A stretch of DNA of 64,000 nucleotides. It comes from Mesonia sp008017825 (GTDB lineage Bacteria > Bacteroidota > Bacteroidia > Flavobacteriales > Flavobacteriaceae). The stretch covers positions 248,001 to 312,000 of the forward strand of contig NZ_VRLS01000086.1 in NCBI RefSeq assembly GCF_008017825.1. Reading direction: 5' to 3'. The notes under the pieces are model-generated. The model was given only the letters and a program-made list of their open reading frames with translations, did no database searches and was not told the DNA's origin. Shown piece by piece: positions 53,601 through 62,564 of this stretch (positions are counted from its first letter, which is position 1; each line of letters starts with the position of its first letter). The translations under genes were made by a program, and so were the position numbers.

Positions 53601-56403
53601 CATAGGTTATAGTGGGAGTGCACAAACGACATTATCAGACTGGCAAACTGCTACTGGTGGTGATACTAACTCTGTAGATGTAGATCTTTTATTCGCTGCG
53701 CCTGCTACAGGTCAATTAGAACCAAATAACCCAGCAGTAGATAATATTGGTACGCCTTTAGCATCTGTAACAATGGATATCAATGGTAATGCTAGAAGTG
53801 TAACGGCACCAGATATTGGAGCATTCGAATTTACTCCAGCTTCTTGTATACTGCCTACAGGTATTATGGCTAATAATATTACAGATTCTTCTGCAGATAT
53901 AATTTGGACAGGTAATAATACACCAGCTGCTACAGAGTGGGAAATAGAATATGGCCCTGTAGGTTATACTCAGGGTTCAGCAGCAGCTATTGCTACAATT
54001 AATGATAATGATGGTACTTTAGGTGAAACTCTAACAGGTTTAACAGGTTCAACAGACTATGACGTTTATGTTAGAACTATTTGTTCATCAACAAGTTCAA
54101 GTGCTTGGACAGGTCCATTCACTTTTACAACACTTTGTAGTCCGATTACAGCTCCATTCTTTGATGATGTTGAAACACATACAGCTACGGCTACTAACCC
54201 TGTTGAAGATTCAGAATGTTGGTATACAATTCAGGGTTCTTATGAATGGCAAATTAGTGATGATGATACAACATCGTCAGGAACCGGGCCAAATCAAGCT
54301 AATAGTGGTACTAACTTCTTTTTTACTGAAGGAAGTAGTGGCTTAGCAGGAGATGTAGCAGAATTATATAGTCCTTTTTTAGATATTAGTTCACTGTCAT
54401 TCCCAGCATTAGAATTCTATTATCATATGTTTAATGGAAGTACTATAGGAGATATGGGAGAGCTACATATTGATGTCCATGATGGATCTACTTGGAATAA
54501 TGATGTTATGACTCCAATAGTTGGCGGGCAACAAGCTGCTCAGGCTGACCCTTGGGTTCTTCAGACCGTAGACCTTTCAGCTTATTCAGGAACTATACAG
54601 ATTCGTTTTAGAGCATTAAGAGGTAATGATTATGAAAGTGATATTTCCATTGATGATATAAGCGTATTTGATTTTAACTGTGTAGCTCCTACTAATGTAG
54701 TTGTTTCAAGTATTACTACAACTGCGGCAGATTTTAGTTGGACAGCTTCTCCTGATGAGACTAATGGGTATGAATATATAGTGATGTTAGATGGTGAAAA
54801 TCCAGATATGGATACTCCTGCAGCTTCAGGTATATTGTCAACTGGTAATACTATGGTATCTGTTTCAGGTTTATCTCCTGGTGTGGCTTATGATTTCTAT
54901 GTAAGAACTATATGTTCTTTAGATGGACCTTGGTCTCCAGTAGTAGATTTCACAACAGCTTTACCACCATGTGATCTACCAACAGGAATCACTAATACTG
55001 CTGTAACGTTAACTACTGCCGATTTCTCTTGGACTGCTTCTGCAGATGAAACCAATGGTTATATCTGGTTAGTTATGGCTGATGGAGATGATCCATTAGT
55101 AGACATGCCTTTAGATGATGGAACGGTAGCTACTGGAGTTACTACATTAACAGTTAATGGATTAACTCCTGCGACAAACTATGATTTTTATATTCAAACA
55201 GATTGTGGTGGAGGTACTTTAAGTATAGTGAGTAACAAGGTTGATTTTATGACCGATAATTACCCGTGTACACCGCCGGCAAGTATTTCTAATAATGCTA
55301 TTACGGGCACGACAGCAAAACTTACTTGGCAAACAAATGGTTTGGAAACTGGAGGTTATAACTGGGTGTTAATGGCCGATGGAGATGACCCAACAACCGA
55401 TATGCCTTTATTTAATGGGAGTGTAGGAACAGGAGTTACTTCTGTAATCATTTCGGGGTTAACTCCGATGACAGATTATGACTTCTATGTACAAACAGTT
55501 TGTGCTACAGAAGACAGTGGTTGGTCGTCTAAAGTAGATATTACCACAACAGCACCTCCTTGTGCAGAACCATCAGGAGTTGTAAATACTGATGTTCAGA
55601 GTTCTACAGCTGATTTTGATTGGACAGCTTCACCAGATGAATCTAACGGTTATAATTGGGTTCTAATGGCCGATGGAGAAGATCCAACAATCGATACGCC
55701 TTTATTTAATGGAAACGTGGCAACTGGAGTTACTTCTGTTTCTATTTCAGGGTTAACCTCAATGACTGATTATGATTTTTATGTACAGACGTTATGTGGT
55801 TCAGGGAACTTAAGTGATTGGTCTACTAAGGTTGATATTACAACTTTAGCATCGGCTTGTGCAGCACCTACAGGAGTAATGAATACAGATGTTCAAAACA
55901 CTACAGCTGATTTTTCTTGGGCAGCTTCACCAGATGAGACAGGTGGTTATAGTTGGGTAGTAATGACAGAAGGTGAAGATCCTATGGTTGATTCGCCGGT
56001 ACAGCAAGGTGCTGTAGCAACTGGAGTTACTAACATTCAAGTAACTGGTCTTACAAAGGACACTGAGTATGACTTCTATGTTAGAACAGATTGTGGTTCT
56101 GGTAATATGAGTGATTGGTCAACAAAAGTAGATTTTATAACTACAGACTTGAAAACTTCTATTTCTAATTTCCAGAACTTCTCTTATTACCCTAATCCGG
56201 TAAAGTCAACTTTGGTTTTAGAAGCTTCTATTCAAGAAATGCAGAAAGTATCTGTATATAACTTATTAGGGCAAGAAGTAATTTCAATTCAACCTAATTC
56301 GTTTAAAACCAATTTAAATTTGGAAAAATTAGCAGCAGGTCCATATATGATAATGGTAACTATTAATGGGGAATTAAAAACCTTTAAAGTAATCAAAGAA
56401 TAG
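50638..56403 (+). CDS. Large T9SS-secreted surface protein with FN3 repeats and a beta-helix domain
   Basis: A 1921-residue modular secreted protein. Signal peptide about 1-21. Order of parts: an N-terminal beta domain (about 22-230), an FN3 domain (about 236-332), a jelly-roll MAM-like domain (about 340-500, ending IAIDDVMIEEGPS), FN3 (about 505-600), a right-handed beta-helix (about 603-1060, Asn- and Ile-rich ladders), FN3 (about 1070-1165), a second MAM-like domain (about 1170-1345), and five tandem FN3 repeats of about 98 residues (about 1347-1837). A T9SS type A sorting domain closes it (YYPNPVKSTLVLEAS, to FKVIKE). It is likely an adhesin or surface glycan-binding protein; no catalytic site is evident. 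Confidence 0.87.
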   Translation: MKKITLLIFFTLLGITTSWSQISTYYTFSESSGTYIPITGGTVTSAITGDSDDGEELSVPIGFTLNYAGTSYSDLTIGVNGAISFTNNDVSFTNDLSATGVAQIDVIAPLWDDLYHRSSDGAEIRYETSGTSPNQTFTVQWTNISWRTTGNNTSFQLVLYEDSNNIQFNYGPNTSTDSRTASIGFNKGNSGSNFISVTPGVPGAASTSTDNNSISSSDYPGDGVTYIFTYAAPTCITPTNAQNTLLAATTADFTWDAEATATSGYNWAVMADGDDPTTDTPVASGTAATGTTLAQATGLTANTDYDFYVQSNCGATNGLSSWSVKVDFITPCATFIATPSSPFVEEFTATTIPACWSQTSDWEFSGSIGWNTSGCSAIPSDNTAGGGGSYAAVDMSDITTTETIVLELPLVDVSALTAPSLNFYMFMCTQGYNPPNELHIEAYDGTTWNQVGIVDTGSASWENHKFILLNHVVGNTVQLRFRVQEQSSSSSYYGDIAIDDVMIEEGPSCLKPTNIVNAAVTANTADFTWDAPAILPSNGYEWVVMASGSPAPDISTSISTGTATTNSTTAGSLTQVTSYVFYVRSDCGGTDQSAWEGPLSFTTGCPSQLAGNYTIGTTGDYTSISAAISDLNACGVSAAVTFDILTGSGPYNEQLVLNEVTGASATNTITFNGNGETITSATDTSNRSLFLLDGVDYVTLNNINFLTQDVDNNFVIQLTNGANFNSITNNTIDLTSAIDDTGSDNAGIVVSGSLTSATSDGDSGNVTITGNTIIGGYYGISISGQSTGSSMDNTISDNTIQDFYYYGIYNNDVENTTIISNDLHRENRTNVSNFYALYFTGNGGGNIINANMLHDAFTGEPSATSAAYPIYHTSTDAAAGNANIVSNNIIYNINGAGGTNYAIYNSGSDGVHYYHNTITLDFQGASSGTTRGFYQTTTASDIEFINNIVSITRGGSGTKYCLYFNTSGSSIISNYNVLHMDAPAGTNHIGYSGSAQTTLSDWQTATGGDTNSVDVDLLFAAPATGQLEPNNPAVDNIGTPLASVTMDINGNARSVTAPDIGAFEFTPASCILPTGIMANNITDSSADIIWTGNNTPAATEWEIEYGPVGYTQGSAAAIATINDNDGTLGETLTGLTGSTDYDVYVRTICSSTSSSAWTGPFTFTTLCSPITAPFFDDVETHTATATNPVEDSECWYTIQGSYEWQISDDDTTSSGTGPNQANSGTNFFFTEGSSGLAGDVAELYSPFLDISSLSFPALEFYYHMFNGSTIGDMGELHIDVHDGSTWNNDVMTPIVGGQQAAQADPWVLQTVDLSAYSGTIQIRFRALRGNDYESDISIDDISVFDFNCVAPTNVVVSSITTTAADFSWTASPDETNGYEYIVMLDGENPDMDTPAASGILSTGNTMVSVSGLSPGVAYDFYVRTICSLDGPWSPVVDFTTALPPCDLPTGITNTAVTLTTADFSWTASADETNGYIWLVMADGDDPLVDMPLDDGTVATGVTTLTVNGLTPATNYDFYIQTDCGGGTLSIVSNKVDFMTDNYPCTPPASISNNAITGTTAKLTWQTNGLETGGYNWVLMADGDDPTTDMPLFNGSVGTGVTSVIISGLTPMTDYDFYVQTVCATEDSGWSSKVDITTTAPPCAEPSGVVNTDVQSSTADFDWTASPDESNGYNWVLMADGEDPTIDTPLFNGNVATGVTSVSISGLTSMTDYDFYVQTLCGSGNLSDWSTKVDITTLASACAAPTGVMNTDVQNTTADFSWAASPDETGGYSWVVMTEGEDPMVDSPVQQGAVATGVTNIQVTGLTKDTEYDFYVRTDCGSGNMSDWSTKVDFITTDLKTSISNFQNFSYYPNPVKSTLVLEASIQEMQKVSVYNLLGQEVISIQPNSFKTNLNLEKLAAGPYMIMVTINGELKTFKVIKE
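54690..56145 (+). repeat. Five tandem FN3-coding repeats of about 296 bp
   Basis: The segment containing GYxWVxMADGxDPxxDxP recurs at nucleotides about 54766, 55057, 55354, 55650 and 55947, a spacing of 291-297 bp. Copies 3 and 4 (55354 and 55650) are close to identical over stretches of coding sequence, suggesting recent duplication or gene conversion. Confidence 0.75.
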
Positions 56404-56427
56404 ACTTAATAATTAATTAATTTAAAA

Positions 56428-56462
56428 TTAAAACCTAAAGCGCTTGCTTTGGGTTTTTTTTT
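56428..56462 (+). terminator. Terminator between the two T9SS protein genes
   Basis: Stem AAAACCTAAAGC / GCTTTGGGTTTT with G-U pair and T-run. Confidence 0.75.
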
Positions 56463-56463
56463 A

Positions 56464-56471
56464 TAAATTTG
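56464..56471 (+). promoter_or_regulatory. -7 box of the second T9SS gene
   Basis: TAAATTTG directly after the preceding terminator; leader of about 44 nt to ATG 56521. Confidence 0.5.
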
Positions 56472-56520
56472 CCCGATCCCCCATAAATTTTTAATATAAG
56501 TTTTTTAAAACAAAAGAGTT

Positions 56521-58299
56521 ATGAGAAAAATTACTTTTTCTATTTTACTTGTTTTGGTTGCTACGTTGTTTGTAAATGCTCAAATAAATACAAGCCAAAA
56601 CTTTAACTCGTCTACTTCATATACAGATGGATGGAGTGATGACGGGGCTTTTGCAATTACCCCAACAGGTGCTTGTGGAGGTAACAGTGCTAGAGACAAT
56701 GTATGGGTCAATAGTATTAGTGGAAAGTTATATTCACCTCCGATAGATGATTTATCTAGTGGTACAACGATGGATATAAGTTTTGATTATAAAATTGTAG
56801 ATTATGTGTCATCAGGAATACCTATTAATGCGACCCAACCTGGTTGGGGTAGTTTAGATGTAGAATATACTTTAGATCAAGGTACAACTTGGATAAATTT
56901 AATGACCATTGATGATAATAACCATATTACCAGCTCTAGTTGTAATACAATCAATCTCACAATTCCTGCTGCGGATATTCCATCAGGCTCAGATTTTCAG
57001 TTAAGATTTACTTCACATTGGCTATCAGGAGATTTCTATGTGTATTTAGATAATATCTCAGCTGTTCAGACGGTTACATCAACTCCTAATTGTGATATAG
57101 TCATGACTTCACCCACCGATGGACAGGCCAATGCTTCTACAACCGGTTTAATTACTTGGAGTCCTGCTACGGGAGGAGTAGTAGCTTATAAACTCAATAT
57201 AGGTACAACTTCAGGAGGAACAGATGTGGTTAATCAAGCACTAATTGAAGGAGGAGATACTTTTTACAATGCAGGTTCACTCTTGCAAGGAGTAACTTAT
57301 TATGTTTCTATAATTCCCTATAATAATTTAGGAGAATCATCGTGTTCAGAATTTCAATTTACAACCTTTGATGTCCCTGTCAATGATGCTTGTATAGATG
57401 CATTTGATGCTTTTCCATTACCTTATACCAATTCTCAAGACGTATATGGAGCTACCAATAATGATGGTTTTATTGCTAATTGCGAATCAGGAATGAATGA
57501 TGGAGTATGGTATACCGTTAGCGGAAATGGAGAAGAAATTACCGTTACTGTAACTGAAACTTCTGTGTGGGATTCAGAATTAGGAATTTATACGGGAAGT
57601 TGTGGTAATTTTACTTGTATAGATTTTTCTGACTCTTCTAATGATACTGAAGAAGTTGCCTTTACATCTGTCATCGGAGAAACTTATTATATTAACGTAG
57701 GAGATTTTAGTGGATTTATGGATAATGATGAAGGAGCTTTTGATATTAATATCACTTCCTCCCCAGTATGTTCTTTACCATCAGATATCCAAGTAAATAA
57801 TATTACAGATAAATCTGCTACCGTAACCTGGGTAGAGAATGGTACAGCAACTGAATGGCAAGTTGTTTATGGACCAACAAATTTTGATCCTACAAGTGAG
57901 GGGACATCAGTTTTTGATAATGACGGAATATTAGGAATAGAAATAAGTGGTTTAAAGGAAGAAAGTACTTATGATGCATATGTATTTGCTGTATGTGACG
58001 GTAGTCTTAGCAAATTATTAGGACCAACCACTTTTACGACAGATAAATTATCAGTTGGAATTCAAAATTTTGCTGGTTTTAGTTTTTATCCAAATCCTAC
58101 GAATTCTATAATCAATTTAAAATCAAATTATCAAATTGAGAAGTTAACACTTTATGATATGCTAGGGAAGAAAGTTGAACAGTCAATCCCTAATAGCCTA
58201 AATACTGTAGTTAATCTAGCTCAATTAAATTCAGGAGTTTATTTGCTTCAAGTAGAAATTAATGGTGATTCTAAAACCTATAAAGTGATAAAAAAATAA
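56521..58299 (+). CDS. T9SS-secreted surface protein with FN3 domains
   Basis: A 592-residue secreted protein. Signal peptide about 1-20 (ending VNAQ). Residues about 21-185 form a jelly-roll MAM-like domain (SFDYKIVDYVSSG, LRFTSHWLSGDFYVYLDNISA). Then come a fibronectin-type region (about 190-280), a Cys-containing pre-peptidase-like beta domain (about 285-420; DGVWYTVSGNGEEITVTV, YYINVGDFSG), and an FN3 domain (about 425-510; ATEWQVVYGP). A T9SS type A sorting domain ends it (SFYPNPTNSIINLKS, to KVIKK). It resembles the large protein just upstream and probably has a related surface role; substrate unknown. Confidence 0.85.
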   Translation: MRKITFSILLVLVATLFVNAQINTSQNFNSSTSYTDGWSDDGAFAITPTGACGGNSARDNVWVNSISGKLYSPPIDDLSSGTTMDISFDYKIVDYVSSGIPINATQPGWGSLDVEYTLDQGTTWINLMTIDDNNHITSSSCNTINLTIPAADIPSGSDFQLRFTSHWLSGDFYVYLDNISAVQTVTSTPNCDIVMTSPTDGQANASTTGLITWSPATGGVVAYKLNIGTTSGGTDVVNQALIEGGDTFYNAGSLLQGVTYYVSIIPYNNLGESSCSEFQFTTFDVPVNDACIDAFDAFPLPYTNSQDVYGATNNDGFIANCESGMNDGVWYTVSGNGEEITVTVTETSVWDSELGIYTGSCGNFTCIDFSDSSNDTEEVAFTSVIGETYYINVGDFSGFMDNDEGAFDINITSSPVCSLPSDIQVNNITDKSATVTWVENGTATEWQVVYGPTNFDPTSEGTSVFDNDGILGIEISGLKEESTYDAYVFAVCDGSLSKLLGPTTFTTDKLSVGIQNFAGFSFYPNPTNSIINLKSNYQIEKLTLYDMLGKKVEQSIPNSLNTVVNLAQLNSGVYLLQVEINGDSKTYKVIKK

Positions 58300-58320
58300 T
58301 TTAGATATACTACATTAAAT

Positions 58321-58356
58321 AAAAAGTCCCAAGATAATTTCTCTTGGGATTTTTTG
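58321..58356 (+). terminator. Terminator of the second T9SS gene
   Basis: A-run, stem GTCCCAAGA / TCTTGGGAT with loop TAATTTC and T-run. Confidence 0.85.
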
Positions 58357-58374
58357 TTTGTGTATTTTAGCCAA

Positions 58375-59376
58375 ATGAATATTAATTACTCATTTGTTAT
58401 CCCTGTTTATAATAGGCCAGAAGAAGTGGAAGAACTACTAAAATCTTTTGCTACTTTCACAACTAAAATTCCTTTTGAAATAGTTTTAGTAGAAGATGGG
58501 TCTACTTTATCTTCTAAACCCATCGTAGAAAAATTCATTGATCGTTTAGATATATCTTATTTTGAAAAGGAGAATTCAGGCCCTGGAGATTCTAGAAATC
58601 ACGGAATGAGTAAGGCAAAAGGTGAGTTTTTTATCATTTTAGATAGCGATGTAATATTACCAAAGGACTATTTAAAACAAGTTGATGATTATTTAAACAA
58701 TACTTATGTAGATTGTTTTGGGGGGCCAGATGCTGCCCATCAATCATTTTCTTCTACTCAAAAAGCAATTAACTTTGTAATGACATCCTTTTTGACTACT
58801 GGTGGAATACGTGGTAAAAATAAATCAGTCAAAGAATATGAGCCAAGAAGTTTCAATATGGGGATTTCTAAAAAAGCTTTTTTAGCTACTAAAGGATTTG
58901 GGAAAATCCATCCAGGTGAAGATCCCGATTTAGCAATAAGAATTAAAAACAAAGGTTTCAAAACTGGTTTTATTGAAAAGGCATTTGTTTACCATAAGCG
59001 GAGAATTGATTGGAGTAAATTTTATATTCAAGTTAATAAATTTGGTAAAGTAAGGCCTATATTAACATCTTGGCATCCAGAAACATCAAGTATAGCTTTT
59101 TGGTTTCCAACTTGTTTTATTTTTTCAGTTCTATTCTCATCAATTTTGGTATTGATGAATTTGTATCTTCCTATTTTATTGATATTTAGTTATTTATTTT
59201 TAATATTTTTCTTTTCAAGTATTGAGAATAAAAGTATATACATAGGTTTTTTATCTATAATGACAGTTTTAATACAGTTTTATGGTTATGGGATTGGCTT
59301 TTTAAAATCTACCTACTATATTAGATTACTAAAGAGAAATCCAAAAAAGGTTTTCCCCGAATTATTTTTTGAATAA
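58375..59376 (+). CDS. Family 2 glycosyltransferase with C-terminal membrane segments
   Basis: GT-A fold glycosyltransferase of 333 residues from ATG 58375 (MNINYSFVIPVYNRPEEVEELL); a start seven codons earlier is disfavoured because a promoter-like TATTTTAG lies just before the ATG. Nucleotide-sugar residues are in VIPVYNRPE, EIVLVEDGS and the DxD-type ILDSDVILP. The region AFNMGISKKAF with GEDPDLAIRIKNKGFKTGFI fits an acceptor-side helix and a catalytic base. The last 110 residues hold three to four hydrophobic helices. It probably adds a sugar to an envelope polysaccharide at the inner membrane. It overlaps the YbbR-like gene by one base. Confidence 0.85.
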   Translation: MNINYSFVIPVYNRPEEVEELLKSFATFTTKIPFEIVLVEDGSTLSSKPIVEKFIDRLDISYFEKENSGPGDSRNHGMSKAKGEFFIILDSDVILPKDYLKQVDDYLNNTYVDCFGGPDAAHQSFSSTQKAINFVMTSFLTTGGIRGKNKSVKEYEPRSFNMGISKKAFLATKGFGKIHPGEDPDLAIRIKNKGFKTGFIEKAFVYHKRRIDWSKFYIQVNKFGKVRPILTSWHPETSSIAFWFPTCFIFSVLFSSILVLMNLYLPILLIFSYLFLIFFFSSIENKSIYIGFLSIMTVLIQFYGYGIGFLKSTYYIRLLKRNPKKVFPELFFE

Positions 59377-60335
59377 TGTTTAAAGAGCAAGTACAACGTT
59401 TAAATAGAACTACCTTTAAAAAGACCAATTTTAAAGCATTCTTTTTTTTCTTTATTTTTGCTTTACTGATTTGGTTACTTATTCAGTTTTCTAAAACCTA
59501 TACCAAAGAAATCTCAGTTCCTATTCAGTTTACAGAAATTCCTAAAGATAAAATAGTAAATAAAACCAAGGGGACTATTAAAATTAGAGTGACAGAAAAC
59601 GGCTTTGGTCTAGCTTGGTTATCCATAAGAAATCCTAAGATAATTAGTTCATTGGAAGATCTGTCCGTTACGGAAAATAATATCACTTTTCTAACAGAAA
59701 CTCAGGAGACAGAAATTTTATCAAAACTTCGAGTAAATTTTGACAAAGTTCATTTTATTACTAAAAAAATAAATATTCCATTTATTCAAAAGGAAACAAA
59801 GAAAATTCCTGTTGTTCCAATTATAGATGTGAGTTATGCTCCAGGATATAACTCAGATGAAAAACTGGAGATACAACCTGATTCAATCAAAATAAGTGGT
59901 GCCAAAAAGATTTTAGACTCTATTAAATTTATTTCTACTCAAAAGATAACTTTAAAGGAAGTAAGTTCCAATCAAAATGGAAAGGTAAAAATTGACACAG
60001 CTGAGTACTCTAATGTAACTTATTACCAAAATGAGATAGCTTATCAACTAAAAGCTAAAAAGTTTACGGAAGGAAGATTAAATATTCCTATTGAAATCTT
60101 GAATGCTCCAGAAGATGCTACAGTAAGTATATTTCCGAAAGAGGTTATAGTTATATATACAGTTAGTCTTGATAGCTTTGAAGAAGTTTCTAAAAATGAT
60201 TTTTTAGTAATTTGTGATTTTAATGATTTAAGTGAAAATCAAAACTTTCTAATTCCTAAAATAAAAAAGAAGCCTAGTAATGTAACTGCAACAAGATTGA
60301 ATATAAATAAAGTTCAATTTGTTTTAAAAAGATGA
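59376..60335 (+). CDS. YbbR/CdaR-like domain protein
   Basis: A 319-residue protein with an N-terminal membrane anchor (about residues 21-40) and an extracytoplasmic portion of repeated beta-rich YbbR-like modules (ISVPIQFTEIPKDKIVNKTKGTIKIRV; PDSIKISGAKKILDSI). YbbR domains in Firmicutes CdaR regulate diadenylate cyclase; in Bacteroidota this role is not shown. It is between the glycosyltransferase and coaE, with which it is often linked in Flavobacteriia. Confidence 0.8.
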   Translation: MFKEQVQRLNRTTFKKTNFKAFFFFFIFALLIWLLIQFSKTYTKEISVPIQFTEIPKDKIVNKTKGTIKIRVTENGFGLAWLSIRNPKIISSLEDLSVTENNITFLTETQETEILSKLRVNFDKVHFITKKINIPFIQKETKKIPVVPIIDVSYAPGYNSDEKLEIQPDSIKISGAKKILDSIKFISTQKITLKEVSSNQNGKVKIDTAEYSNVTYYQNEIAYQLKAKKFTEGRLNIPIEILNAPEDATVSIFPKEVIVIYTVSLDSFEEVSKNDFLVICDFNDLSENQNFLIPKIKKKPSNVTATRLNINKVQFVLKR

Positions 60336-60338
60336 AAG

Positions 60339-60929
60339 ATGAAAATTATAGGGCTTACAGGAGGAATTGGTAGCGGTAAAACTACAGTAGCAAATTTCTT
60401 TAAAGAATTAGGAGTACCAATTTATATTGCCGATGTTGAAGCGAAGAAAATAATGAATACTTCTGCAAGCATTAAGAAGGCTTTGATTTCTTGGTTTGGA
60501 GAAAAATCTTACTTAAATAATGAATTGAATAGAAAATTCATTTCATCCAAAGTATTTAAGGATAAAGAATTGCTTCAAAAGCTTAACAATATTGTTCACC
60601 CAGAAGTTGATAAACATTTTAAAGTTTGGGTAGCTAATCAAGATCAATCTTATGTTATTTATGAGGCTGCTATCATTTTTGAAAATAATGCTCAAAGCAA
60701 ATTTGACTATACAATCTTAGTTACGGCTCCTGAAGATATAAAAGTGAAACGAGTTCTAAATAGAGATGAATCTACTGAGCAAGAGGTGAGAAATAGAATG
60801 AAGAATCAATGGGATGATTCTAAGAAAGAAAAACTTGCAAATTTTATAATTGAAAATATTGATTTAGAAGATACAAAGTCACAAATTTATCTACTTCACA
60901 CTAAGCTCTTAAGCCTTGCTACCGCTTAA
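60339..60929 (+). CDS. coaE: Dephospho-CoA kinase
   Basis: P-loop kinase of 196 residues for the last step of coenzyme A synthesis. The Walker A is GLTGGIGSGKTTVANFF (residues 4-20), and further conserved parts are IYIADVEAKKIMN, LNNIVHPEV and VTAPEDIKVKRVLNRD. It starts 3 nt after the YbbR-like gene. With coaBC at 45.8 kb, two CoA-pathway genes lie in this window. Confidence 0.94.
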   Translation: MKIIGLTGGIGSGKTTVANFFKELGVPIYIADVEAKKIMNTSASIKKALISWFGEKSYLNNELNRKFISSKVFKDKELLQKLNNIVHPEVDKHFKVWVANQDQSYVIYEAAIIFENNAQSKFDYTILVTAPEDIKVKRVLNRDESTEQEVRNRMKNQWDDSKKEKLANFIIENIDLEDTKSQIYLLHTKLLSLATA

Positions 60930-60984
60930 GAAATCCATATGTTAACATTTGGTTAAACCAGTTTATCTCTAAATGTTAAAATCT

Positions 60985-60992
60985 TACTTTTG
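60985..60992 (+). promoter_or_regulatory. -7 box immediately before the histidine kinase start
   Basis: TACTTTTG ends 5 nt before ATG 60998, so transcription would begin at or within a few bases of the start codon (a leaderless or near-leaderless mRNA). Confidence 0.55.
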
Positions 60993-60997
60993 GGGAC

Positions 60998-62560
60998 ATG
61001 AAAAAGAAAGTATTCTTATTTCTTATTCTTTTGATGAGCTTATCATTAATAGGAATCATTTTTGTTCAAGGTTACTGGATTAAAAATACGGTAGAAACAA
61101 ATGAAGAGCAATTTTCATTTAATGCAAAACAAATTCTTATCAATGTAGTAGAAGATATTGAAAGTCAAGAAATTGATAAATATTATGTTCAATATGCTAT
61201 CCTAGCAGATTCAGCTAAACCTAGTAGTGCAAGGCTTAGTGAGCTATTTCAAATTAAACAAGATCAGCTTACCAACGAAACATTTTTTTACTCTAATAGT
61301 GTTTTACAAGAAGACTATAAACTCTCATCTTCCTTTTTAAGTGAAGAGAAAGATAGTATAGATTTTAAAAAACTAGTTAACCGAAAAGTAACCAGAATCG
61401 TTAGAAATGATGAAATTGATGGTTCAGAACAACTTTCAGCACAAGAAAAATTTGAACGAATTTCTAGGTTAGAAGACAATGAAAAATTTCTCTTATTAGA
61501 AGCTATAAAAGAAAAAGCTGCAGAACTTCCTATTTATAAAAGAGTTGATACCACTCTTATAAAAAACTTGGTTTTGTCAGAATTAAAGACTAGAGATATT
61601 GAGTCTAATTTTGAAATAGGAATATACAGTGATGCTTTAGCAACAAAAATAAAGACTGAAGATTTTGTGCTAAATTCTCCCGCTACATATGGCATTCCTA
61701 TATTTAAATCAGATAATACCAATTATAGACTTTTTATCAATTTTACTGGGAAGAAAAAAGAGGTGTTGTCTTCTATTGCTTTTATGGCAACATTAAGTAT
61801 CGTTTTTACACTTATAATTATTATAGCATATTTTAGTGCACTCTCGCAACTAATTAAACAAAGACAAATCTCCCAAATTAAGACCGATTTTATTAATAAT
61901 ATGACTCACGAATTTAAAACGCCAATTGCTACTATTAATTTGGCTTTAGATTCGGTTAAAAATCCAAAAATTTCTTCAGATCCAGAAAAAGTACAACGTT
62001 ATATGAGGATGATAAGAGAAGAAAACAGAAGAATGCATGCGCAAGTAGAGAATGTTCTTCGAATTTCAAAATTAGAAAAGAACGAACTCAATATTAAGAA
62101 AGAAAGATTAAAGCTACACGAATTAGTTGAAGATGCAATTACACATATAGAGTTAATTGTAGATGATAGAGACGGGTATGTTAAAACACACTTTGGTGCC
62201 TTGAAATGTTCTATTCTAGCTAATGAATCTCATTTTACCAATGTTATCGTCAACATATTAGATAACGCTGTAAAATATTCTGATGGGAAACCCAAAATTG
62301 ATATCTATACAGAAAATGTAAAAAACTATGTTATTTTAAAAATTAGAGATCAAGGAAAGGGAATGAGCAAGGTTGTTCAGAAAAAAGTTTTTGAAAAGTT
62401 TTTTAGAGAACATACAGGTGACGTACATGACGTAAAAGGTCATGGTTTAGGTTTAGCCTATGTAAAACAAATACTTACAGATCATCACGGCGAAGTGAGT
62501 GTTCAAAGTGAAAAAGGAAAAGGAAGCACATTTATAATTAAATTACCATTAATATCTTAA
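60998..62560 (+). CDS. Sensor histidine kinase (RprX-like)
   Basis: Inner-membrane sensor of 520 residues. Two transmembrane helices (about 7-27 and 254-276) enclose a periplasmic sensor of about 225 residues. The cytoplasmic kinase has a HisKA domain with the phospho-acceptor His304 in MTHEFKTPIATI, then an HATPase with NILDNAVKYSD (N box), DQGKGM (G1) and GHGLGLAYVKQI (G2). The domain layout and HEFKTPIATI resemble RprX of Bacteroides. The stimulus is unknown. It is 4 nt before its cognate response regulator. Confidence 0.9.
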   Translation: MKKKVFLFLILLMSLSLIGIIFVQGYWIKNTVETNEEQFSFNAKQILINVVEDIESQEIDKYYVQYAILADSAKPSSARLSELFQIKQDQLTNETFFYSNSVLQEDYKLSSSFLSEEKDSIDFKKLVNRKVTRIVRNDEIDGSEQLSAQEKFERISRLEDNEKFLLLEAIKEKAAELPIYKRVDTTLIKNLVLSELKTRDIESNFEIGIYSDALATKIKTEDFVLNSPATYGIPIFKSDNTNYRLFINFTGKKKEVLSSIAFMATLSIVFTLIIIIAYFSALSQLIKQRQISQIKTDFINNMTHEFKTPIATINLALDSVKNPKISSDPEKVQRYMRMIREENRRMHAQVENVLRISKLEKNELNIKKERLKLHELVEDAITHIELIVDDRDGYVKTHFGALKCSILANESHFTNVIVNILDNAVKYSDGKPKIDIYTENVKNYVILKIRDQGKGMSKVVQKKVFEKFFREHTGDVHDVKGHGLGLAYVKQILTDHHGEVSVQSEKGKGSTFIIKLPLIS

Positions 62561-62564
62561 ATAT

